64,000 nt of DNA from Rathayibacter agropyri (GTDB lineage: Bacteria; Actinomycetota; Actinomycetes; Actinomycetales; Microbacteriaceae), in assembly GCF_013249015.1 (NCBI RefSeq), contig NZ_JABRPL010000002.1, positions 434,001 to 498,000 of the forward strand. Direction: 5' to 3'. Below, in pieces: positions 1 to 8,160 of this stretch (positions are counted from its first letter, which is position 1; the number at the start of each line of letters is the position of its first letter). A program made the translations under genes and the position numbers. The notes below the pieces were generated by a model that saw only the letters and a program-made list of their open reading frames with translations, was not told where the DNA came from and searched no databases.

Positions 1-2
1 GC

Positions 3-341
3 GAGCAGGTAGCGCGGCGGCTCCGGAGCGCTCGGCTGGCGCTGGTGCCGTCGGCGGCCGAGACGTTCGGGCTGATCGCGTTAGAGGCGGCGGCGAGCGG
101 CACGCCAGTGCTGGCGCGGCGGACGACCGGTCTGGTGGATGCGGTGCGCGACGACACGAGCGGGATGCTGCTCGACTCCGACGACCCTGCCGTGTGGGCG
201 GAGGCGATGCTTGCGCTGCTGGCTGACGGCGGCGAGCTCGCCCGGCTCGGCCGCGGCGGTGTGGAGTGGGCGTCGCTGCACTCCTGGGGCGCGGCGGCAG
301 CTCGCCTCGACGGCGTCTACCGGCGGCTGCTGGCGCGCTGA
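3..341 (+). CDS. Glycosyltransferase family 4, C-terminal part
   Basis: The gene runs in from the left edge; the frame is open from base 3 and ends at TGA 339-341. The visible 112 residues carry the GT-B C-terminal signature LVPSAAETFGLIALEAAASG (sugar-nucleotide-binding E-x7-E region), followed by PVLARRTTGLVDAV and a helical tail, which is how GT4 (glycosyl transferases group 1) proteins end. Family members transfer a sugar from a nucleotide donor in glycolipid, polysaccharide or mycothiol synthesis. The acceptor-binding N-terminal domain lies outside the window, so the substrate cannot be named. Confidence 0.85.
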   Translation, partial: EQVARRLRSARLALVPSAAETFGLIALEAAASGTPVLARRTTGLVDAVRDDTSGMLLDSDDPAVWAEAMLALLADGGELARLGRGGVEWASLHSWGAAAARLDGVYRRLLAR

Positions 342-357
342 CCGCGCGCGGCCTGTG

Positions 358-416
358 CCGAGGGAACCCCGGATGCTCGAGGGAGCCCGGGTCTCGACGG
401 TCCGGGGTTCCCTCGG
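358..416. terminator. Perfect 16-bp inverted repeat between convergent genes
   Basis: Arm 358-373 (CCGAGGGAACCCCGGA) is perfectly complementary to 401-416, with a 27-nt loop. It sits between the glycosyltransferase (plus) and ppgK (minus) and could end transcription from both sides. No T-run follows on either strand. The GGGAACCCC core recurs at 14913-14980 and 23204-23273. Confidence 0.7.
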
Positions 417-436
417 TGGAGGAGGACGGAGGGGGG

Positions 437-1279
437 TCAGTCGGCTATGGCGGGGGTGTTGGGGTCGAGGCGGGCGCCGCGGGTGGAGCGGTACCAGGGG
501 GCGAGGCGATCCGGGGAGACCGCGACCATCGCGGCACCGGTGAAGCCCGCGTCATTGCCGAAGCGGGCGGGCACGATGTCGGTACCGATGTCGAGGAAGC
601 CGGCGAACTCGTCGAAAACGTGCGCGGCCGCGCCTCCGATCACGAAGAGCTGGGGCGAGAGCAGCATCTCGAGGTGGCGGTAGTAGACCGTGAGGCGGGC
701 AGCCCACTCCTCGAGCGTGATCCCCTCACGGCGCACCGCGGAGAAGCCGACGCGCGGCTCGAAGTCGGGGCCGTCGATGTGCACGTGGCCGAGTTCGGAG
801 TTGGGGATGACGACGCCCTCGTGCACCAGCGCTGTACCGATTCCCGTCCCGAGGGTGGTCAGCAGCAGCAGGCCCTCGCGCCCGCGCATGGCGCCGAACT
901 CGCGCTCGGCGACCCCGGCCGCATCCGCGTCGTTGACGACCACGACATCGACCCCGGTGGCCTCCGACAGCAGGGCTTGAGCATCGAGGCCGACCCAGCG
1001 CTGCGAGACGTGCGTGGTCTGGCGCACGACGCCTCCGCGCACGATGCCCGGGAAGCCGACACCGACGGGTGTGCCTGCGATCGGCGAGACGTCGCGGACG
1101 ATGCCCGCGATCGCGGTCGCGAAGTCCTCCGGCTCCTTGCCGAATGGGTTCGCCACTGCGAAGCGGCGGGCCGCGCGCTCGCCGGTGGTGACGTCGACCA
1201 GGGAAGCCTTGATCGAGGTCCCTCCAATGTCGACGCCGACAGCGAAGCGCGGGAGGAGGCCGTCCTGGGGCTGGGTCAC
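437..1279 (-). CDS. ppgK: Polyphosphate glucokinase (ROK family)
   Basis: Predicted cytoplasmic polyphosphate/ATP-glucomannokinase phosphorylating glucose to glucose 6-phosphate, the actinobacterial counterpart of glucokinase. The 280-residue protein has the phosphate-binding loop VGVDIGGTSIKASLVD near residue 14, the catalytic-Asp region VVVNDADAAGVAE and the adenosine-loop region LTTLGTGIGTALVHEGVVIP followed by NSELGH, typical of PPGKs (usually 250-280 aa). The zinc-binding ROK cysteines are absent, as expected for PPGK. The GTG start at 1279 has GGAG a few bases upstream. The gene is monocistronic and convergent with the glycosyltransferase. Confidence 0.9.
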   Translation of the reverse strand: MTQPQDGLLPRFAVGVDIGGTSIKASLVDVTTGERAARRFAVANPFGKEPEDFATAIAGIVRDVSPIAGTPVGVGFPGIVRGGVVRQTTHVSQRWVGLDAQALLSEATGVDVVVVNDADAAGVAEREFGAMRGREGLLLLTTLGTGIGTALVHEGVVIPNSELGHVHIDGPDFEPRVGFSAVRREGITLEEWAARLTVYYRHLEMLLSPQLFVIGGAAAHVFDEFAGFLDIGTDIVPARFGNDAGFTGAAMVAVSPDRLAPWYRSTRGARLDPNTPAIAD

Positions 1280-1378
1280 GGATGCTCCGTCTGCAGTGGT
1301 GGCGAGTCGGGGATTCGGGCTCGCGGGAACGCGGTCGGCTCGTCGGATCCTCAGGATCGCGACGAGCCGAGTGCGATT

Positions 1379-2197
1379 CTACGAGCCGGAAATGCGGGCG
1401 GGCTCCGCAACTCCGGCCAGGACGTAGTCGATCACCGGTTCATAGAGGTGCACGGCGAGCCCATCATCGATGGGGACGACCACCTCGATCGAGCCTTGCG
1501 CCTCCGCCACGAAGACGGCCGGGTCATTGCAATCGGCCAGTGCGAGGACGGGGAGCCCCCGACGGCCGGCCGCGCCCGCCCAGCCGTGGTCGGCGATGAC
1601 CAGATCCGGGCGGATGCCGAGCTCGTCGAGGCGGTCGAGCAGCGCGTCCATCGGCTCGGGCGAGTGGGTGTGCATCAGGCTCCCACCGCGGTAGACACAG
1701 GTCACGCCGCCCGTGCACCACAGCGCCTGGTGTTCGTCGGCGAGCGGCACGCGGATGCCATCCGGCGAGGCGAAGGGCAACGCGTTGACGTCCAGCACGC
1801 GGGCGCCCGCCGCCGCCGCAACCGAGGCGAGACGGCGGTAGACGTCCATCAGTGTCGCCGGGTGGGCCGTGGCGAACAGGAGCAGCGCGCCCTGCCGCAC
1901 AGCGGAGGCAAAGCGGTCGCGGTAGCGGGCGAGGCGCTGGACGGTGAGGCGCGCGTCGATCTGGTCCTGGCCGCTCTCGAACGAGAGGTCGGTGCTGATC
2001 CCCACGCGCTCCCCCATCAGGGCGAGCAGGCTCTCGAGCGTCCAGTGCTCGGCGACGTCGACGCCGTAGAGGTGCGCGGGCTCGCGGGCGGCGAGGCGGC
2101 GGAGGTTGCCGAGGTTGCTCGCGCGGTCGGTGAGGACGGCGCCGGTGAGGAGCGTCGAGTTGAGGACGACCTCGAGGTCGGAGTCGGACAGCGTCAT
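1379..2197 (-). CDS. Probable phosphatase (actinobacterial PF15698-like)
   Basis: A 272-residue soluble protein. Visible conserved-looking blocks are LTDRASNLGNLRRL near residue 22, GISTDLSFESGQDQIDARLT near 66, LLFATAHPATLMDVYRRLA near 105 and the C-terminal DHGWAGAAGRRGLPVLALAD followed by CNDP. This pattern is one I associate with the actinobacterial 'Phosphatase' family; the assignment is from memory of the family, not a search. Substrate unknown. The ATG at 2197 follows a GGAAGG ribosome-binding site. It shares a divergent intergenic region with the PadR gene, so the operator at 2256-2302 may also affect it. Confidence 0.5.
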   Translation of the reverse strand: MTLSDSDLEVVLNSTLLTGAVLTDRASNLGNLRRLAAREPAHLYGVDVAEHWTLESLLALMGERVGISTDLSFESGQDQIDARLTVQRLARYRDRFASAVRQGALLLFATAHPATLMDVYRRLASVAAAAGARVLDVNALPFASPDGIRVPLADEHQALWCTGGVTCVYRGGSLMHTHSPEPMDALLDRLDELGIRPDLVIADHGWAGAAGRRGLPVLALADCNDPAVFVAEAQGSIEVVVPIDDGLAVHLYEPVIDYVLAGVAEPARISGS

Positions 2198-2255
2198 GGG
2201 GAGGGGCCTTCCGGAGGAGAAGTTCCCAGGCTAGCGAGTGGGACCGGAGTTGACT

Positions 2256-2302
2256 CGCGATCTGTCGGCGATATATCGTTACTACATCGCCGACAGATCG
2301 CG
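2256..2302. promoter_or_regulatory. Probable PadR operator: 17-bp perfect inverted repeat
   Basis: CGCGATCTGTCGGCGAT (2256-2272) is exactly complementary to 2286-2302 across a 13-bp spacer. The left arm overlaps a second palindrome, CGATATATCG (2269-2278). ATATCG-containing palindromes upstream of PadR genes are typical autoregulatory sites. It lies 70 bp before the padR start and 59 bp before the divergent phosphatase gene, well placed to control both. Confidence 0.65.
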
Positions 2303-2371
2303 GGCACTCGCTCGAGACGGGCGACCGGATCAGATCGACAGGATCCTCGAACGACAGAAAGCAGTGCACCC

Positions 2372-3004
2372 ATGAACCCCAGGACCTTCTTCACCGACGA
2401 CCGCCGCGACTCCTGCGACGGCGACCACTCCACCCGCCATGAGCACCCCGGGCAGCGACGCGGACCCGGCGGCCACGGTCGCGGCTTCGGGCCCGGCTTC
2501 GGCTTCGGGCCCGGTTTCGGACCGGGCTTTGGCGCCGGCTTCGGCGGCCCCTTCGGCCGCGGCGGCGGGCGCGCACGACGCGGCGATGTCCGCGCGGCGC
2601 TCCTCTCCCTCCTGGCCGAGGCGTCCTCGAACGGCTACGGCCTCATCAAGGCCATCGCCGAGAAGACGAACGGCTCGTGGCGCCCCAGCCCCGGCTCCGT
2701 CTACCCCACCCTCCAGCAGCTCGTCGACGAGGGCCTTATCACGGCCGTCGGCGAGGGCCGCGGGACCGAATACCAGCTCACGGATGCGGGCGGCACCTAT
2801 GTGCGCGAGCACGCCGACGAACTCGCCGCCGCCTGGGAGGCCACTCCCGGCGCCAGCGACGCCGACCGCGCGTTCATGGAGAACGTCGGCAAGCTGATGG
2901 GCGTCGTGCAGCAGTTCCGCGGGGCGACCGAGGCGCAGCGCGCCGCCGCCTCCGCAAAGCTCGACGAGACCCGTCGCGCGCTGTACCTCATCCTCGCCGA
3001 CTGA
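2372..3004 (+). CDS. PadR-family transcriptional regulator with Gly/Phe-rich N-terminus
   Basis: A 210-residue protein. Residues about 1-65 form a low-complexity leader (repeated GFGPGFG units, then RGGGRARRGD). Residues about 70-140 are a PadR winged helix: DVRAALLSLLAEASSNGYGL, IAEKTNGSWRPSPGSVYPTL, LVDEGLIT and EYQLTDAG. The C-terminal helix (to 210) is the usual PadR dimerisation arm. PadR proteins repress detoxification or transporter genes; no obvious target besides itself is adjacent. The start at 2372 is chosen because a much longer in-frame opening upstream runs antisense through ppgK and the phosphatase gene, and the operator sits just before this ATG. Confidence 0.85.
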   Translation: MNPRTFFTDDRRDSCDGDHSTRHEHPGQRRGPGGHGRGFGPGFGFGPGFGPGFGAGFGGPFGRGGGRARRGDVRAALLSLLAEASSNGYGLIKAIAEKTNGSWRPSPGSVYPTLQQLVDEGLITAVGEGRGTEYQLTDAGGTYVREHADELAAAWEATPGASDADRAFMENVGKLMGVVQQFRGATEAQRAAASAKLDETRRALYLILAD

Positions 3005-3021
3005 TCCCTGCCCTCTTTCCT

Positions 3022-3214
3022 CGCGAAATGTCGCGAGATGTCCCGGAACGGACGAGATGCCCTGCCTCGGCGGCGTATCTCGTCCGTTTCGACGTCTTTC
3101 GTCACCGTCGGCGAGTCGCGGCACGCGCTCGCCGCGAGATCCCTCCGGACGGACGAGATGGGCCTAAACGGACCGGTGTCTCGTCCGTGTCACCCGATCT
3201 CGCGACATTTCGCG
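3022..3214. repeat. Nested multi-palindrome intergenic element (193 bp)
   Basis: The outer arms CGCGAAATGTCGCGAGAT (3022-3039) and 3197-3214 are perfect 18-bp complements. Inside are two smaller hairpins built on one motif: AACGGACGAGAT (3047-3058) with its complement at 3077-3088, and ACGGACGAGA (3149-3158) with its complement at 3179-3188. The motif therefore occurs four times in alternating orientation. It fills the space between the convergent padR and oleD genes. Confidence 0.75.
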
Positions 3215-3228
3215 CAACGGTGGAGGGG

Positions 3229-4191
3229 TTAGCGGGCGGCGGCGAGGCGGCGGAGGCCCTCATCGAGGGGGACGGCGGGGGTCCAGTGCAGGTCGGCGCG
3301 GGTGCGGCGCTGGTCGAACCAGTGTGCGGTCGAGAGCTGCTCGGCCAGGAAGCGCGTCATCGGCGGCTCATCGGTGCCGGGGCGGACGGCCCAGACACGC
3401 TCGACCAGCGAGCCGGCGGCTCGGGCGACGGCGGCAGGCACCGACCAGCGCGGCGGCTCGACTCCGGACGCGCGGCAGATCCCGGCAAGCAGCTCGGCGA
3501 CGGGCCGCGGCTCACCGTTAGTGACGACGTAGGAGCGCCCGTGCACCTCCTCGGCTCGCCCGAGAGCGGCGACGATCGCCGAGGCGGCGTTGTCGATGTA
3601 GGTCGAGTCGATGAGCGCCTGGCCGTGGCCGAGCAGCGGCAGCCGGCCGGCGCGGGCGCGCTCGACGATGCGGGCGACCAGCTGCGTATCCCCCGGTCCC
3701 CAGACCAGGTGCGGACGTACGGCCACGACCGCGAAATCCGGCGCGTCGGCCGCGAGGGCCAGCAGCTCGGCCTGCGCCTTCGTGCGCGCGTACTCGCCAC
3801 GAGCGCGCTCGGGATCCGCGGGCTCGGCGTCGTCGCCGATGATCGAGGATCCGGCGTGCGCAACCGAGGGGGACGAGATCTGCACGAAGCGGCGTACCCC
3901 GGCCCGGGATGCTGCGGCGAGGAGCCGGCGCGTCCCGTCGATGTTGACGCGGTCGAAGTCGCCCGGGTCACCCGCCAGCGAGACCTTGGCGGCGAGGTGC
4001 ACGACGGCCTCGAAGTCGGCGACCGCCTCCTCCACCGCTCGCGGGTCGGTTAGCGAGCCGCGCGTCTCCTCGACGCCCACCACCCCGGAGGCGCGGCGCT
4101 GGAAGGTGCGCACGTCGTGACCCTGCGCGACGAGTCCGGCCGCGACCGCTCCGCCGAGCAGCCCGCTCGCCCCGGTGACCAGGACCTTCAC
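3229..4191 (-). CDS. oleD: NAD(P)-dependent 2-alkyl-3-oxoalkanoate reductase (OleD)
   Basis: Extended short-chain dehydrogenase/3beta-HSD-type enzyme of 320 residues. It has the Rossmann motif VTGASGLLGGAVAAGL at residues 5-20, the active-site YxxxK in GEYARTKAQAE near 137-147, and a serine in RFVQISSPSV near 107. In the Ole pathway OleD reduces the beta-keto acid made by OleA to a beta-hydroxy acid. The GTG start (4191) overlaps the oleBC stop by 4 nt, so it is the last gene of a translationally coupled oleA-oleBC-oleD operon. Without the context it would be called only an NAD-dependent epimerase/dehydratase. Confidence 0.85.
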   Translation of the reverse strand: MKVLVTGASGLLGGAVAAGLVAQGHDVRTFQRRASGVVGVEETRGSLTDPRAVEEAVADFEAVVHLAAKVSLAGDPGDFDRVNIDGTRRLLAAASRAGVRRFVQISSPSVAHAGSSIIGDDAEPADPERARGEYARTKAQAELLALAADAPDFAVVAVRPHLVWGPGDTQLVARIVERARAGRLPLLGHGQALIDSTYIDNAASAIVAALGRAEEVHGRSYVVTNGEPRPVAELLAGICRASGVEPPRWSVPAAVARAAGSLVERVWAVRPGTDEPPMTRFLAEQLSTAHWFDQRRTRADLHWTPAVPLDEGLRRLAAAR

Positions 4192-6890
4192 GGCGCGACC
4201 AGTCGCCCGCCGGCCAGGACGCCCTCGGCCCAGCGGGAGAGTGCGGTCCGGTCGATCTTCGAGTTGTGCCGGATATCGGTCGGCAGCGCTGGGACGACGA
4301 GCACAGCGGCCACGGAGGCGCCCACGGCAGCGCGCACGGCGGCGGCGAGACCGGCGTCGGCCAACGCCACGCGGCGCGCGCCCGACCGCAGCTCAACCAC
4401 AGCGGCGAGTTGCGAAACGCCGCGCGGCCCGACCGCCACGACGGCGGCGCGGGCGACGGCAGGGACCCCCGCCTCGATCCGCTGCTCGGGACCGACCGGA
4501 GTGACCACTCCCTCCGCAGTGACGATCACGTGCGGCAGCCGCCCTTCGACCCAGAGCCGGCCCTCAGAGTCGATCCGGCCGACGTCGCCGGTGCGATGCC
4601 AGCGCTCGCCCGCGGCAGCGCCGATCCGAGCGGAGCGGTCGGTCAGCCAGAGCCGCTCGTAGTGGTCCTCGACGTGGCCGGCCGAGACGACGATCTCGCC
4701 GGTGACCCCGGTCGTCTCGACGGGTTTGTCGAGCGGGCGGCCGGCGGAGTCGAGCGGCGCGATCCGCAGCCGCACTCCCGCGGCAGGCACGCCGACACAG
4801 ACACCTCCGCGCGGGTCCTCGTCGGAGGCGGCAGCGCGGATGCCCTCGAGCGAGGCGTCGGTGAGCAGCAGCGCCTCCGTCATGCCGTAGGGGGTGTGGG
4901 CGGAGGCGTTCGGCATCAGCGCCTGCGCCTCGCCGAGCAGCCCCGCCGAGATGGGGGCGCCGGCGGAGAGGAAGGTGCGGACGCCCGCGAGCGCGCGGTG
5001 GTCGTCGGCGTCGAGCGCGTCGGCGGTGGCGACCACGTTGGCCAGGGCGGCGGGAGAGAGAAAGAGCACGGTCGCGTCGACCCGCGCGGCGGCGGCAGCG
5101 ACGGCCGCGGCGGTCAGGGTGCGCGGCGCCGTCACGTTCATGTCGGGAGTCGCCGAGCGCGTGCCGAGCGCGGGGCCGAGCAGCGCGAACGGTGCGAAGC
5201 CGGCGACGAGCCCGGTGCCCGGGCCCACCCCGTATTGGCGGGCGAGCGCATCGCGGACCCCGGCGAGCTGACGGTGGGTGTACGCGACTCCCTTGGCCGG
5301 CCCGGTCGAGCCGGAGGTGAAGAGGATCGCGGCGACGGAGTCGGCGGCAGGCGGCTCGCCCAGCGCCTCCGGATCGGCGGCCAGCTCGGCGCGGCCGATG
5401 TCGATCAACTGCCCGAGCGAGGTGTCGACGCCCAGGGCGGCGGCACAGGCGCGCGGCAGCGTCTGCGTCGACACCCGGGCTCCGGGCCAGCGCAACGCGC
5501 GAGCGACACTCAGACCAGGCAGAGCACCGACCACGAGGTCGGGCCAGGCGCCGCGGACCGCGCGGGTCAGGCCGCGCAGACCCAGGCCGGCGTCGGCAAC
5601 CACCACGACGGCTCCGATGCGCAGGCACGCGTAGAGCGCAGCGGTGAGATCGGCACCGGGCGGCACAAGCAGCGAGACCCGGTCGCCAGGTCCGACACCG
5701 GAGGCACGAAGCCCCGCGGCCAGTTCGCGGACCCGGCGCGAGAGCAGTCGCCACGAGATCGAGCGCGGCCCGCCGCCGCCGGGAGGTGCCATCTCGACCA
5801 GGGCGAGCGAATCGTCCGCTGCGTTGCGCTCGAGGTGCGCCCACAGCGGCTCGACGGGCGCCGTTGGCTGGCGGACGTCCGGAGCGGGATCACCGCCGAA
5901 GGGGTCATCACCCGCAGCGAGGTCGCCCAGCCAGGTGAGCACCGCCGAGGCGTAGTCGACGTCCTCCACGAGCAGGTGGCCCGCGCCCTCGAAGCGGTGC
6001 ACCTGCGCGTGCGGCAGGCGGTCGAGGAGGTCATCGAGGTAGCGGTCCGAGAAGATCGGATCGAGCGGGCCCCAGAGCATCAGGGCGGGAGTGGCGAGAG
6101 CACATACTCCGTCGGCGATGCGCTGGAGCTCTGGGTCGCTCGGGTGCGCGGAGTCGACCGGGATGTCGGCGACGAACCCGCCCACTCCCCCGCGGCGCGA
6201 GGCCGAGCGGTACGGGGCGCGGTACCCCTCCTTGACGGCCGCCGGCAGCGCCGGGTGCCCGAGCGCGAGCGTCGTCTCGAGGAACGCGGGAGTGCCGACG
6301 GTGGATGGACCCAGCACGCCCGAGGCGAGCGCGAGCCGCAGCGGCGCGGGAATCGGCGCGTCGGCGCTCTGGTGGACCGCGGTGTTCAGGAGCATCGTGC
6401 CGCGCAACTGCTTCGGATGATCCACGGCCCAGCCCAGCGACACGACTCCGCCCCAGTCGTGTCCGAGGGTGACGACGTTGTCGAGCCCGAGCACGGTTGT
6501 CAGGTTCGAGAGCTCGCGCACGCGGTCAGCGAGCGGATGCAGTGCTCCCGTGCGCTCGGAGAAGCCCATCTCGAGCTGGTCGACCGCGACCACGCGCCAC
6601 GCCGGACCACCGCGGCGGGCGGACTCGAGTGTGGCCGCCGCGAGGTCGCGCCAGAGGTACGACCAGGTCGGGTTGCCGTGGACACAGAGGATCGTGCCGA
6701 CCGGCCGGGCGCCAAGCTCGTCACCCGTGTCCAGCAGGTGCCAGCGGCGCGTCACACCCTGCGCGTCTGGCGCATCGACAAGGCGGGACCAGGCCGGGTC
6801 GAGCCCGTCGAGCCCGGCCGGGGGCAGGCGGGCGTCGTCGGTCGCACCGAGCGCGCCGCGAAGCCGCGCGGCCGGGTGGGGCGCGGTCAC
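4188..6890 (-). CDS. oleBC: OleBC fusion: beta-lactone decarboxylase plus beta-lactone synthetase
   Basis: A 900-residue bifunctional protein. The N-terminal part (about 1-330) is an alpha/beta hydrolase of the haloalkane-dehalogenase type: oxyanion motif HGNPTWSYLW at 71-80, nucleophile Asp145 in GHDWGG, and catalytic His in EGAGHLLVED. This is OleB, which decarboxylates the cis-beta-lactone to the olefin. The C-terminal part is an acyl-AMP-ligase-like OleC with AILFTSGSTGPAKGVAYTH and HRTGDVGRID; OleC forms the beta-lactone. The GTG start at 6890 overlaps the oleA stop (GTGA). A longer opening upstream is antisense-like sequence inside oleA. OleB-OleC fusion is the known actinobacterial arrangement (for example in Micrococcus). 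Confidence 0.88.
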   Translation of the reverse strand: MTAPHPAARLRGALGATDDARLPPAGLDGLDPAWSRLVDAPDAQGVTRRWHLLDTGDELGARPVGTILCVHGNPTWSYLWRDLAAATLESARRGGPAWRVVAVDQLEMGFSERTGALHPLADRVRELSNLTTVLGLDNVVTLGHDWGGVVSLGWAVDHPKQLRGTMLLNTAVHQSADAPIPAPLRLALASGVLGPSTVGTPAFLETTLALGHPALPAAVKEGYRAPYRSASRRGGVGGFVADIPVDSAHPSDPELQRIADGVCALATPALMLWGPLDPIFSDRYLDDLLDRLPHAQVHRFEGAGHLLVEDVDYASAVLTWLGDLAAGDDPFGGDPAPDVRQPTAPVEPLWAHLERNAADDSLALVEMAPPGGGGPRSISWRLLSRRVRELAAGLRASGVGPGDRVSLLVPPGADLTAALYACLRIGAVVVVADAGLGLRGLTRAVRGAWPDLVVGALPGLSVARALRWPGARVSTQTLPRACAAALGVDTSLGQLIDIGRAELAADPEALGEPPAADSVAAILFTSGSTGPAKGVAYTHRQLAGVRDALARQYGVGPGTGLVAGFAPFALLGPALGTRSATPDMNVTAPRTLTAAAVAAAAARVDATVLFLSPAALANVVATADALDADDHRALAGVRTFLSAGAPISAGLLGEAQALMPNASAHTPYGMTEALLLTDASLEGIRAAASDEDPRGGVCVGVPAAGVRLRIAPLDSAGRPLDKPVETTGVTGEIVVSAGHVEDHYERLWLTDRSARIGAAAGERWHRTGDVGRIDSEGRLWVEGRLPHVIVTAEGVVTPVGPEQRIEAGVPAVARAAVVAVGPRGVSQLAAVVELRSGARRVALADAGLAAAVRAAVGASVAAVLVVPALPTDIRHNSKIDRTALSRWAEGVLAGGRLVAP

Positions 6891-7909
6891 CAGGCGATCT
6901 CGAGCATCGCGGTGTTGATCCCCGAGCCCACTCCCATGAGCAGCACGCGGTTGCCGGGCTGCAGGGTTTCGGCCTCGTTCGCCAGGGTGATCGGGATCGA
7001 CGCGGGGCCAACGTTGCCGAGCGTCGGGTACGTCGTGGGGACGCGGCTGCGGTCGAGGCCGACCGCCTTCACCAGGGCGTTGGTGTGCACATCCGATACC
7101 TGGTGCATGATGTAGCGGTCCATCCCACCCCAGTTCCAGTCGCGGGTGGCCTCTCTCCACGCGGAGACCACGAGTTCCATCCCGCCCTTGAGCAGGGCTT
7201 TCGCGTCGGTGAACATGCCGTCGACGCTGCCGACGCAGAGTTCGTTGAACTGCGTGGCCGCTCGCGTGATTCCGCCGAGGATGCGGTGCCCCTTGGGGTG
7301 CTCATCGGCCGGGCCGAGGATCGCGGCGGCGGCGCCCGAGCCGAGGGTGAGGCTGGCGAATTCGCTCATGAAGTCTTTACGTTTGACGCCATCGCGGCTG
7401 AGACGGTCGATGGTGTTGGTCTGGATCTCGTCGGCGTCCTCGCCGTCGATGATCATCGCGTAGCGGATCTGTCCGGAGTCGATGAGTTGCGCGGCGAGTG
7501 TCATGCCGTTGACGAAGCCGAGGCAGGCGTTGGCGATGTCGAAGTTGATGGCCGACGACGGCAGGCCGAGGCCGTGGTGGAGGCGCACGGCGACCGAGGG
7601 CTCGAGGTGCTTGCGGGTGACCGAGGTGTTGATGATCAGCCCGATCTGGTCGGGGCGGATGCCTGCCTCGGCAAGGGCGCGCTTGCCCGCGTCGATCGCA
7701 GCGCCGTCGAAACCCTGCTCGGCTCCCCAGTTGCGGCGCTCGTGCACGCCGGCGACGCGCTGGAGAAGGCCGGTAGGGAGTCGGAGACGCTTGAGCGCCG
7801 GGGCCAGTCGCGCATCGATCTCGGCCGACGTCGTCACTCGCGGAGCCATCGTGGTCGCGACGGAGAGCAATGCGACGTTGCGGTGCGTGGTCGTTGCGTT
7901 TCCGTCCAA
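6887..7909 (-). CDS. oleA: Acyl-CoA condensing thiolase OleA
   Basis: A 340-residue thiolase-superfamily enzyme performing head-to-head Claisen condensation of two fatty acyl-CoAs into a 2-alkyl-3-ketoacid, the first step of long-chain olefin synthesis. The catalytic set is visible: Glu103 in KHLEPSVA (the OleA-specific base), Cys129 in NACLGF, His269 in YIMHQVSD and Asn299 in LGNVGPAS. The start is TTG at 7909, backed by AGGGAG 5 nt upstream and an N-terminus (GNATTTHRNVALLSV) like other actinobacterial OleA proteins; the ATG 20 codons later is less likely. It heads the ole operon. The 251 bp upstream (7910-8160) hold its promoter, which I could not resolve. Confidence 0.88.
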   Translation of the reverse strand: MDGNATTTHRNVALLSVATTMAPRVTTSAEIDARLAPALKRLRLPTGLLQRVAGVHERRNWGAEQGFDGAAIDAGKRALAEAGIRPDQIGLIINTSVTRKHLEPSVAVRLHHGLGLPSSAINFDIANACLGFVNGMTLAAQLIDSGQIRYAMIIDGEDADEIQTNTIDRLSRDGVKRKDFMSEFASLTLGSGAAAAILGPADEHPKGHRILGGITRAATQFNELCVGSVDGMFTDAKALLKGGMELVVSAWREATRDWNWGGMDRYIMHQVSDVHTNALVKAVGLDRSRVPTTYPTLGNVGPASIPITLANEAETLQPGNRVLLMGVGSGINTAMLEIAW

Positions 7910-8160
7910 CGGAACTCCCTATCGAGTTGTCGATCCTGGCATGTGCCTCCGTGATTTTACGCTGTCGTTCAGGTAACGCTTCCTGGATGGCTGCTGGGCG
8001 AAATCGGAACGCGGCCTCAGTGACGGCGGAAGCCCTTCTGGCCCGTGATCGCGGTCAAGCAGAGGGAGGGCCACACGGTACGCGCCGTGTCAACCCACCC
8101 CCGGCGAGGACTCCATCGGAGGCTGTGCCTGGCGCGCGGCAGGGGGGTCTCGGCCGGCGG

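Noticed and set aside
266-2371. Very long open frame continuous with padR upstream of its ATG
   Set aside because: It runs antisense through ppgK and the phosphatase gene; only the part from 2372 has PadR sequence and a regulatory site before it.
4266-7115. 949-codon plus-strand frame opposite oleBC
   Set aside because: Arg/Gly/Asp-rich low-complexity translation typical of the antisense of GC-rich genes; oleBC has clear domains and catalytic residues.
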